Positions 1 to 7,100 of a DNA stretch of 64,000 bases are shown here, in pieces. A program made the position numbers and the translations under genes. The notes beneath the pieces were generated by a model that did not search any database, had not been told where the DNA came from, and saw only the letters and a list, made by a program, of their open reading frames with translations. Each line of letters begins with the position of its first letter. Position 1 is the stretch's first letter. The stretch lies in contig JAETSR010000002.1 in assembly GCA_021769555.1 (NCBI GenBank), positions 1 through 64,000 on the forward strand. Direction: 5' to 3'. The DNA is from Clostridiaceae bacterium. Its GTDB lineage: Bacteria; Bacillota; Clostridia; Oscillospirales; Acutalibacteraceae.

Positions 1-41
1 TGGATATTCATTTGATATGGATACACAGAATTCCGTCACCT

Positions 42-383
42 TTAAAGACTTGAACATTTATGCTCGTAGTTACTGGGGACTTGTTTATAATGCTGGTGGA
101 TACACATTTGATAATGGAATAAGAGCGCACCTTCAAGCTCCTCTTCGGAATATCTAAAAGTATAGTCTTCATCTTAGCCATTTGATGCCCAAATCTCTGC
201 AGCTTCACGAACGTCAAATCATTCGTCATCATCACAGCAGTCAATGGAATTGTAATTAAGATATTCGCTATTATCATCTACATACCACTCAGTACCACAA
301 TTTAGACAACAAATTCGATTGCGATTTTTACCTTCACGAGTCACATTCATTTGACTATAACATTTGCCGCATACCCACACCAT
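42..383 (-). pseudogene. Broken small zinc-ribbon protein gene
   Basis: Reading from ATG at 383, the first 54 codons give a small protein with CGKC and CCLNC cysteine pairs, like a zinc ribbon, ending at TGA (219-221). The same frame then continues as protein-like sequence (DVREAAEIWASNG, stop TAA at 174-176, then DEDYTFRYSEEELEGAL) down to a stop at 42-44. I read this as one gene of about 113 codons with two nonsense mutations. The zinc-ribbon part could still be a real 54-aa protein. It lies outside the left end of the integrated element, so it would be host sequence or an older insertion. Function is unknown. Confidence 0.45.
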
Positions 384-428
384 AAGTGTGCCTCCATTCT
401 AAGTAATAAATCAACGTGGATTATGCAA

Positions 429-463
429 GAATACCAGCTACAATTCAAAAGCAGCTGGTATTC
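429..463 (-). terminator. Terminator hairpin of the original tRNA-Arg
   Basis: A perfect 11-bp stem, GAATACCAGCT paired with AGCTGGTATTC around a 13-nt loop, lies directly after the 3' end of the tRNA-Arg fragment in the minus-strand sense. It is probably the terminator of the host tRNA gene before the element split it. Confidence 0.6.
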
Positions 464-470
464 TACATAT

Positions 471-516
471 TGGCGCGCTTGACTGGATTCCACCCAGCGG
501 CCCTCAGAGTCGGAGT
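471..516 (-). pseudogene. 3' half of split tRNA-Arg
   Basis: This stretch matches the 3' part of the intact tRNA-Arg at 27920-27996 from the anticodon loop to the encoded CCA, except in the T loop, where TTCGAAT has become GTGGAAT. The homology stops at the core GTCGGAGT. I interpret it as the displaced and decaying 3' half of the host tRNA gene; its 5' half would be at 28150-28188. It is not functional as it stands. Confidence 0.75.
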
Positions 517-526
517 TATCAGGCCG
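509..526. other. Left attachment site (attL)
   Basis: The core GTCGGAGT (509-516) is followed by TA and TCAGGCCG (519-526). The right site (28139-28157) reads CGGCCTGA, AAC, then the same core. Joined as a circle, the two ends give an inverted repeat CGGCCTGA...TCAGGCCG around the core, the layout expected for the core-binding sites of a tyrosine recombinase. The core is the anticodon loop of tRNA-Arg(CCG). Confidence 0.7.
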
Positions 527-690
527 TAAAGGGAGAAAACCCGAAAACGCTGGGTTTTCTCCAGAGCGCACAAAAATAGCACCACATTGTCCCGGTGCCG
601 GGAGCCCTAGAAACAGTTGGGTTCCTGGATATTTTTGAGTTTATTCAAAGTAGTAGTCAGGAAGTGGTCAGAATAAGAAGAACCGCAGAG
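517..690. repeat. Element-end direct repeat, copy 1
   Basis: About 170 bp beginning TATCAGGCCGTAAAG recurs with strong similarity at 2737-2900. It holds a hairpin (GGAGAAAACCC / GGGTTTTCTCC, 532-562), a shared block near 567-600, and TAGTCA-like motifs near 645-690 that may be recombinase arm sites. Its position just inside attL suggests it is the end of an integrative element. The arm-site role is inferred. Confidence 0.65.
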
Positions 691-803
691 GAACCTATCA
701 AAAGCAGAAGGGATTTTCGAGAAAGAGGGCATACAGAGAACCCTGCTGTCCTCGCACTTCTTTAGGAATTTTATGACCTACTTGTATCTCTTTAGTACTT
801 AGT

Positions 804-864
804 CCTAAACTAATCCCAATTAAGTCCCAAATAAATCCCAAACCGGTTCCAAAAGAGTATCCAA
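804..864. repeat. Array of six 11-bp-phased repeats
   Basis: A CC(C/T)AA-type motif starts at 804, 815, 826, 837, 848/849 and 860/861, spaced 11, 11, 11, 11 and 12 bp, so all copies face the same side of the helix. The array lies just past the 3' end of the AlbA-type gene. Phased short repeats usually bind a protein that oligomerises on DNA, such as a recombination directionality factor or partition protein. Which protein binds here cannot be told. Confidence 0.6.
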
Positions 865-889
865 ACTGGATAGAATCGATATAGGCGAA

Positions 890-2518
890 TTATCCCTGCG
901 ACTTCAGATAGTCCACATCAAGCCATCGGGCGTTACGTGTCTTGCCAGAGCAGAAAATACGGTGCTCCTCACGTAGTTCCCGAAGTAATACTCTGATCTG
1001 GTCCCGGCTTAGTCCAGGCAAAACTTGTTGCAATTCGGAAATAGGAGTTCCAACGTTTCCGCTTTTACGGATGTGATTTAACAGTAGTTCTTTATTGGTG
1101 CCCCGATCCAATCCAACTATACGCGTATGAACTCCGGGCTTTCCAGCAACAGCATAAAGGCTCCGGGCAAGAACGTACTTGTCTCGACCAATTCGTTCCA
1201 CAATGCCTACATCAAGAAGATGCTTTAGGAAAGGCTTTAAATTCTCTGTTAGCTCCCATTCATGGTAGAGAGCGTTAATAGTCAAAAAATCCCCTGTTGA
1301 AAAAGTTTCCATGCGGTCGTTTCCAATTCGGTTGATTAATGAAAGCATTTTTGCATCAAGAACTAATCCATTTAGAGTAAGGCTAACGAAATTGTCATCT
1401 GTACCACGAAAATCAGGCAGTGGCTTTGCTTCTCTGATACACAGTTCGTAGATAAGATTCATACCCTGTCCGGACCTTTCTACCATACCACAAAGTGCCA
1501 GAATTTCTGCAATGCGGCGATTCCGTGGCAATTGCCGGTCTAAAATATTCTCCAGTGAAATACTGTTGGGAAATCCACCAGGGCTTTCCACAATAAGCCG
1601 ATCTCTGTATTGACGAATGAATACGCTTCCACCTAACTGATAGTTACGGTGACTTACCGCATTTAAAATAGCTTCTCTGATTACTCTCTCGTTAAATGTT
1701 GATATATCATAGACCACAAAGCCTTCTTGATAATGCTGTTTATCGTTTCTTAAATTGACCAAGTCCCATAGACTGTCATAGAAAGAAAAGAATCCTCTGC
1801 GAAACTCTTCCCGCTGGTTTGCAGGGCCAGAGGCTTCCGACGAACGGTACTCAAATATTACTTCTGCTTGTGGCAGATATTTACCTAATGATTCCCTCTT
1901 TCCGAAAAGAATTAGTGCCGCATAGGTAACCCCATTATCGACAACGGCCTCGCAATCGCGAAGAAGCTGCTCTTTGGATAAATTCATAATGCGGTGATTT
2001 CCACTCTTTTCAGCCCATTGTACTCTAAACGCCTCAATTGCTGCTTCGTCCAAATCATCTATGTTGGCTCTGGCGCAAATGCTACCAGAGAAATCAAACC
2101 CACTTTCAGCATATATTTTACGCCGGACGTCTTCAGGCATTGGAATCAAACTGTCTCCTTCATACCACCATGCAACACCATCGACTTGTACGGGTAATCC
2201 AAGAGGTCGCTCCGCTACCAAAAATATCAAAATGCGTTTCCCCTGATACTCCTGCAATTGAAAATCGACCATCACTTTTAGCTTATCGATAAAACCTTTT
2301 CGAGTGCGTTCTGGCTGATCGAAAGCATTGCTGCCAATAACTCGACGAGGACGTTTATCCGTGATGCCAAACACTAACATACCGCCGCCACAGTTTGCCA
2401 AAGCACAGCAACATTGGGCTGCTTCCCTGACATCAAAACGGTTTTTAGCTTCTTTAAACTGGATGTGCTCACCTTCTGGAGCTTCTAACAATTCTTCTAT
2501 CGATAATTGACTGTACAC
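890..2518 (-). CDS. AlbA_2/Schlafen-type ATP-binding regulator
   Basis: A 542-aa protein. Residues 1-120 match the AlbA_2 (Schlafen-like) domain: HIQFKEAKN early on, then ANCGGGMLVFGITD. The middle has a GHKL-like segment with NERVIREAILNAVSHRNY and ESPGGFPN, seen in the RecG/HATPase_c_4 part of this family. The C-terminal 150 residues look like winged-helix modules. Such proteins are usually called transcriptional regulators, and some act in antiviral systems. The start has a good ribosome site (GGGGAGA). It is the only substantial gene of the small left element (509-2729), so it may be its defence or regulatory cargo. The specific role is unknown. Confidence 0.85.
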   Translation of the reverse strand: MYSQLSIEELLEAPEGEHIQFKEAKNRFDVREAAQCCCALANCGGGMLVFGITDKRPRRVIGSNAFDQPERTRKGFIDKLKVMVDFQLQEYQGKRILIFLVAERPLGLPVQVDGVAWWYEGDSLIPMPEDVRRKIYAESGFDFSGSICARANIDDLDEAAIEAFRVQWAEKSGNHRIMNLSKEQLLRDCEAVVDNGVTYAALILFGKRESLGKYLPQAEVIFEYRSSEASGPANQREEFRRGFFSFYDSLWDLVNLRNDKQHYQEGFVVYDISTFNERVIREAILNAVSHRNYQLGGSVFIRQYRDRLIVESPGGFPNSISLENILDRQLPRNRRIAEILALCGMVERSGQGMNLIYELCIREAKPLPDFRGTDDNFVSLTLNGLVLDAKMLSLINRIGNDRMETFSTGDFLTINALYHEWELTENLKPFLKHLLDVGIVERIGRDKYVLARSLYAVAGKPGVHTRIVGLDRGTNKELLLNHIRKSGNVGTPISELQQVLPGLSRDQIRVLLRELREEHRIFCSGKTRNARWLDVDYLKSQG

Positions 2519-2678
2519 TGTGAATATCTCCCCGGTTATTTACTATACCTCACGTCGCTTAACTTAGGAAAACAAATCTGTCTGCAACTTAATTTGTAAC
2601 TCGCCTATAGTATACCCGATTTTGAAGATGAAATCAATACTTAATTTCGTTAGTGAATATAGCCACAGAATTCGCGAT

Positions 2679-2694
2679 AATTCACGCGTGAATT
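2679..2694. promoter_or_regulatory. 16-bp perfect palindrome, likely operator
   Basis: AATTCACGCGTGAATT is fully self-complementary and lies about 160 bp upstream of the minus-strand AlbA-type gene and just before the internal att-like site. Candidate binding site of a dimeric regulator, perhaps the AlbA-type protein itself. The binder is inferred. Confidence 0.45.
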
Positions 2695-2719
2695 TGTACA
2701 TAAACAACAAGGAAGTTGA

Positions 2720-2746
2720 GCCTGAAAAGAATAAGTTATCAGGCCG
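2720..2746. other. Internal att-like site (element junction)
   Basis: GCCTGA (2720-2725), AAA, an 8-bp core GAATAAGT (2729-2736), TA and TCAGGCCG (2739-2746) repeat the geometry of the reconstructed circular att site (arm, 3 nt, 8-bp core, 2 nt, arm) but with a different core. This is what a junction between two tandem elements sharing one recombinase specificity would look like. Confidence 0.55.
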
Positions 2747-2900
2747 TAAAGAGGAAAGCCCGAAAACGCTGGGTTTTGTCCAGAGCGCACAAAAATAGCA
2801 CCACATTGCCCCGGTGCCGGGAATCCTAGAAATGATTGGGCTTCCGGCGATTTTATTGATTTTTCAAAATAGTAGTCAAACAGTAGTCAGAAAAGAAAAA
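2737..2900. repeat. Element-end direct repeat, copy 2
   Basis: Second copy of the sequence at 517-690, with the same order of parts: TATCAGGCCG arm, hairpin with the GAAAACGCT loop, the shared block near 2786-2820, and two closely spaced TAGTCA motifs (near 2870-2892). A related TAGTCA motif group also lies near 28032-28063 at the right end. It probably marks the left end of the larger element. Confidence 0.65.
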
Positions 2901-2928
2901 GTGGAGGCAACGGTCGCAAATAAAAGCC

Positions 2929-3324
2929 TCATCTTTGACCAAGGTACGCTTGAATTTTAAGCAGAAATCGCTCTGCATTAGCAATTTGCATTTCTACTTC
3001 TTCTTTAGAGATAAGAAAGAAATCATCATAATCACTGTCTGTCCTCATGTCAAACAAAGTGGAAATCACCTTCGACAAGTCAGCATCAAACACACCTGTC
3101 TTGATATACAAGCGCCGAAATTCGGCCATCACGCCGCTGTGCCGTTTCATGTCGATTTCGTCAAGTGCCAAAACTGCACGCATAGCGTGAAACACCGCAT
3201 AGTAGGAGCGGTTAGCGGCGCTTTTGTAATTTCCTGTTTCAGCCAAGTTCTTTGCTGCAGACAAGCATTCCTCTGCGTGCTCTAGGCGAACTTTAGACAA
3301 CGCCTTTTTATCTTCATCCCGCAC
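2929..3324 (-). CDS. HEPN-domain toxin-like protein
   Basis: 131 aa from a GTG start at 3324, which follows a clear GGGAGGG ribosome site; a longer ATG-started reading inside the upstream gene is less likely. The central ANRSYYAVFH is the HEPN signature (R-x6-H, putative RNase centre). HEPN proteins encoded next to minimal nucleotidyltransferases form toxin-antitoxin pairs in which the nucleotidyltransferase silences the HEPN RNase. The upstream MNT gene overlaps it by 11 bp, which fits such coupling. RNase activity itself is inferred from family. Confidence 0.85.
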   Translation of the reverse strand: MRDEDKKALSKVRLEHAEECLSAAKNLAETGNYKSAANRSYYAVFHAMRAVLALDEIDMKRHSGVMAEFRRLYIKTGVFDADLSKVISTLFDMRTDSDYDDFFLISKEEVEMQIANAERFLLKIQAYLGQR

Positions 3325-3652
3325 AGCGAATACCCTCCCGCAGCACATTTTTATAGTATGGCAGTATGTCCGAGTATCTGCGGAACTGCTCAAGTGGTTT
3401 CACAGTAATGGAAACAGTTACATCATATGCAAGACTCATATCGCTGGAAATTTCAGAGATACGTGTACGATAGCCTGCCAATTCAGCTGGGGCAATATCT
3501 ACAGTTAAGAGAATGTCTACGTCGGACTCGCTGTCAAAATCGCCACGGGCATACGAACCATACAGATAAGCGTCTTGAATTCTGCAAGGCAACACCTTGC
3601 TGCACAAGCGGTAAACTTCGTTAGAAATTTCAATGGCAACAGACTGCAGCAT
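3314..3652 (-). CDS. MNT-type nucleotidyltransferase antitoxin
   Basis: 112 aa with the minimal nucleotidyltransferase signature: GSYARG followed by SDVD (GS-x-DxD pattern, about residues 31-46). Proteins of this kind AMPylate or otherwise block a partner HEPN toxin. The 3' end overlaps the HEPN start, and a second MNT gene lies 15 bp upstream, so the three form one operon. Its C-terminal sequence resembles the fragment at 4056-4188, so the cluster has duplicated. Confidence 0.85.
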   Translation of the reverse strand: MLQSVAIEISNEVYRLCSKVLPCRIQDAYLYGSYARGDFDSESDVDILLTVDIAPAELAGYRTRISEISSDMSLAYDVTVSITVKPLEQFRRYSDILPYYKNVLREGIRCAG

Positions 3653-3667
3653 TCTTGTACCTCCTCT

Positions 3668-3976
3668 TTACTCTGGCGTGATTTCTATTCCTTCAGAAAA
3701 AATCTTTTCAAAAAGTTCAGAGTCAACATCAATTTTTGAAATATCATACACATCTACATTCTTGGCAAGGCTACGGTAAAGCTCATCTGCTATACAAAAG
3801 ACATCTGTAGGCACAAAATACGCACCTCCGATGATAAGGAGGTCTATGTCCGACTTGCAATTGGCCTCGTTCCTGACATAAGAGCCAAACAGGACGGCCT
3901 TCTCGGCCCGATACTTTTTGAGCAGAGGAAGAATGGCTAAGCGGATCTCTTCATCTGTTAGAATTTTGTCAGACAT
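3668..3976 (-). CDS. Second MNT-type nucleotidyltransferase
   Basis: 102 aa, with GSYVRN and SDIDLLI giving the complete GS-x-DxD active-site pattern near residues 31-46. It differs clearly from the neighbouring MNT protein. Two MNT proteins with one HEPN partner is less usual than a simple pair; one may act on another toxin or have lost its HEPN mate. First gene of the MNT-MNT-HEPN operon. Confidence 0.85.
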   Translation of the reverse strand: MSDKILTDEEIRLAILPLLKKYRAEKAVLFGSYVRNEANCKSDIDLLIIGGAYFVPTDVFCIADELYRSLAKNVDVYDISKIDVDSELFEKIFSEGIEITPE

Positions 3977-4055
3977 TAGCCTTCCGTTCCAATGGCGTGG
4001 TAAGTTTCACTATGATGTAGTATACCATAGGCTGGTCAAATAATCAACTGTTCTT

Positions 4056-4188
4056 TTAAGTATTGACTTTCGCCGAATATCTGATTCCCTCGGTCAACAC
4101 ATTTCTGTAAAATGATGGTACATCGGAATACCGATGAACGTTGTCAAATGACGTTATAGAGATTGAAACAGGGATGTCGTGAGCAAAA
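4056..4188 (-). pseudogene. 3' remnant of a third MNT gene
   Basis: In one minus-strand frame this stretch reads FAHDIPVSISIT, then RYSDVPSFYRNVLTEGIRYS, ending in TAA at 4056-4058. It lines up with the C-terminus of the MNT protein at 3314-3652 (LAYDVTVSITV..., then RRYSDILPYYKNVLREGIR). No start or catalytic part remains; the upstream side is the end of the helicase gene (stop at 4190). It is a scar of recombination that placed the helicase block beside the HEPN/MNT cluster. Confidence 0.75.
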
Positions 4189-4189
4189 G

Positions 4190-7100
4190 TCAGGCATTGT
4201 CGAGAATCTTTTGTACAGCGTAGGGTTTAGCGTATTTAATATAAACATCGCTCACAAAAATGGTATCAGAGGAATGTGGTTCAACCCACATTGCCGGGTA
4301 GACAACGACCTTTTTTGTCCCCCGCCTCCCCCTTGCAGTAATATCGCCATCAGCGATAATTTCACAACCGGATTGTTTAAGAATATTCGTTAAAGGCATA
4401 ATCATGTTAATCTGTGCTTCTGGTTTGATAGGGGGTGCATTTATTCCATCCATACCCCACCTAAGTAGTTGCAGCGCTGCAAAACGATCAAGATTACCAT
4501 GTGCATATTGGTTTCTATAGTGTTTCAGGCATTTGGAGCAGGCGGACGTGCAATCGCATGAATTCAATAGCTTTATCATATCATCCAATAGTTCATCTAT
4601 TGCATCGGATATACTCACCGTATAACCAGCGCCACTTGACAGGCTATCATAAAGATATATATCCACATAAGATGTTTCGGAGCCAGTCCTAAAACGATAG
4701 CCTGTAACCAATTCGGTAAATTCGACATCGAGCTTCTTACTTGCTACCAGCCGAAGTGCTTCAGCCATGGACTGCGCGGCACGAGCGAGCCATGGATTAT
4801 CATTTCTTCTAGTGTCAATGACCCTGTCATCGATCGTAAATTCCAAAACTAACATGTCAGTTATAAAGTCATAGCCAAGATTCACGTTTAAACAGTTAGT
4901 GTGGCGACACTTACTTTTAGCGAACTTTGACTTATATGGTCTGCTTATATCATTTAAAACTGAAACAGTATCACCGGGCATGGCAGCGCCACAGTCCTTG
5001 CATACCATGAATCCCTTGTCTTCTGCTCCTCTGTTAAGCATGATGATCCGCTGATTCGTCCGTGAAGCGATCCGTATATTTTTGCAACCCGGGGCAAAGT
5101 TCATCTCTTCTGCATCTGGCAGAGTTGAATATAATGGCTGCTGTACGGCAGTATACTCTTCTGATAGCTGGGCATCTGGTATTGCTTCAGCATTTCTCGG
5201 TGCAAACCCCCAGGGGCGCAGCATTTCTCGCGCGATTTCCAAATCGCTGTTCCCACAGAAAGGACAAGATTTCGTGTTTTCTTCCATCAGGCCAAACCAA
5301 CCACACTCAGAGCAAGAAATAACTTGCTTCACATAATTTGGGTCCTCGGTATAGGCTCGCGCCGGAGTAGATGCTTGACCATAACGACGTTCACTTCCCG
5401 GGTAATAGAAACCACCGATCTGATATGTCTGTTTATCAACAACGATTGCTCTACCAGGGGCATATTCACCAATCGCTACATCGAGTCCCCGGTCAACCTC
5501 GTAAAGAATTTTCCCATATATATCTGGTATGTAGGTGCTAACCACATTTTTGGGAAAAGAATATGTTGGAATGATGCCTTCTTCATAAAGGGCATCCAAG
5601 AGTACTTTTGCCTCACCATCCTTAGCTCCTTCGCCAACTCCAAAAAGTTCGGGATGCGCATGACATTTTTCTTTAAGCCTTTCAAAAGTATCATTCAGTT
5701 CAGCCTCAAATGCTGAGTAATGAAATGATGTCCCTCCAGGCAAAATATGCTTATCTTTATCGATATCATATGAAGCCAGATAACTCTTAAAGCTGCCAAG
5801 CGAATCCTCTAGGAAAATAGCTGCCGGAACCGTATCGAGGCTCATATTATTTTCCGAAAGAAACTCCTGAATAATAATCATGGCCAGATGGCGCTGAAGA
5901 AGTTTCTCGCTTCTCACATCGATCCAAGGTTTGCGCGGGTCACCGCGAAACATGGGGATCGGATCCTTGAAGTACAGTGTATCATGGGGTCCATCTTCGC
6001 AAAAGGTAACAATCGTAGACAAACTGGATCCACGTCTACCCGCACGTCCAGCCCGCTGTTGATAATTTTCGCGCATTGGAGGAATGTTTCGCAGGCCGAC
6101 CGCAACAAGAGAACCAATATCTATACCAACTTCCATAGTAGTCGTACTACTAAGGATATCGACAGGCCTTTCGTCATCTTGAATCAAGTCTTGGAAACGC
6201 AATTCATATTGTTCGGTTTTACTCCAGATGTCATCACGCTGATCTTTATGCGAGAGTTGGGCAGTATGCTCCTCAGTGTCGATTACATGAATCGGCTTAC
6301 CTTGGAGTGCATCAGCAACCGGCTTCCTCCAGAAACTAAGTGCTTCATATTCATCCGGTTCCATTTTGTGAATATGCGCTGAGCCGCAACTTGGGCACTT
6401 GTCATTTAGAGCGAATGGTGTCAGTTCAGAGCATAGCTCGCACTTATACCACTCATGAGTTGTGTCAAAACGAGGCTTTATTCTTGATAAGTCAACGTAT
6501 AGTTTTCCGTTATCAGGTTGCGCTGAGTCAAGGAATGCTTCTTGCAATACTCGCTTCCAGACCATTTCAGTCTCGTCCCCATCATGCCAACCCATGATCT
6601 TACGAATGTCCTTTGAAAACTTCCAATCTTTATCAAGCCCATAACCTCCGTAACTTGGGCGCACATTCAACCGAGCTGCATTGCTAATAGTATGCCCCAG
6701 GGCAGTTGCCGTGTCACAAATGGAAAGCATCCAAGCATTGAAGAATTCAATGAATTCCTCATCTGTGACTGTAATATGGTTTTCGTTAAGAGTATCAACC
6801 GCATCAAAAAGAGCCTGAGATGTAGGTTCAATCCAGCTCGTAGCAGAGTCGTACAAAGTGTTATATCCGCCGGCGAACAGCCGGAGAAGGTATTCCTGCA
6901 TCTGCACAGGTGCGTTCGCAATAGTAAATCGTGGTGTGTATTCTCTTCCACGTTTTACACATCGATTGAAGTTATTTTGTGCTGAAACGCAATCATTAAC
7001 GAATTTGGTGCGCTCCGGATCATGAAATATCTGCACATTATGCTGGCCAGCAGCCAAACAGAAGTAATCATATAACGAATTCATTGGTTGCTCGACGGTT

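Noticed and set aside
8-277. 89-codon open frame at the left edge
   Set aside because: Out of frame with the zinc-ribbon pseudogene, which gives a far better protein match on the same strand.
804-864. G-quadruplex on the minus strand of the phased repeat array
   Set aside because: Only three GGG runs with 8-nt loops, too long and too few for a convincing quadruplex.
804-864. CRISPR array
   Set aside because: Units are 11 bp with no unique spacers of CRISPR length, and no cas genes lie in the window.
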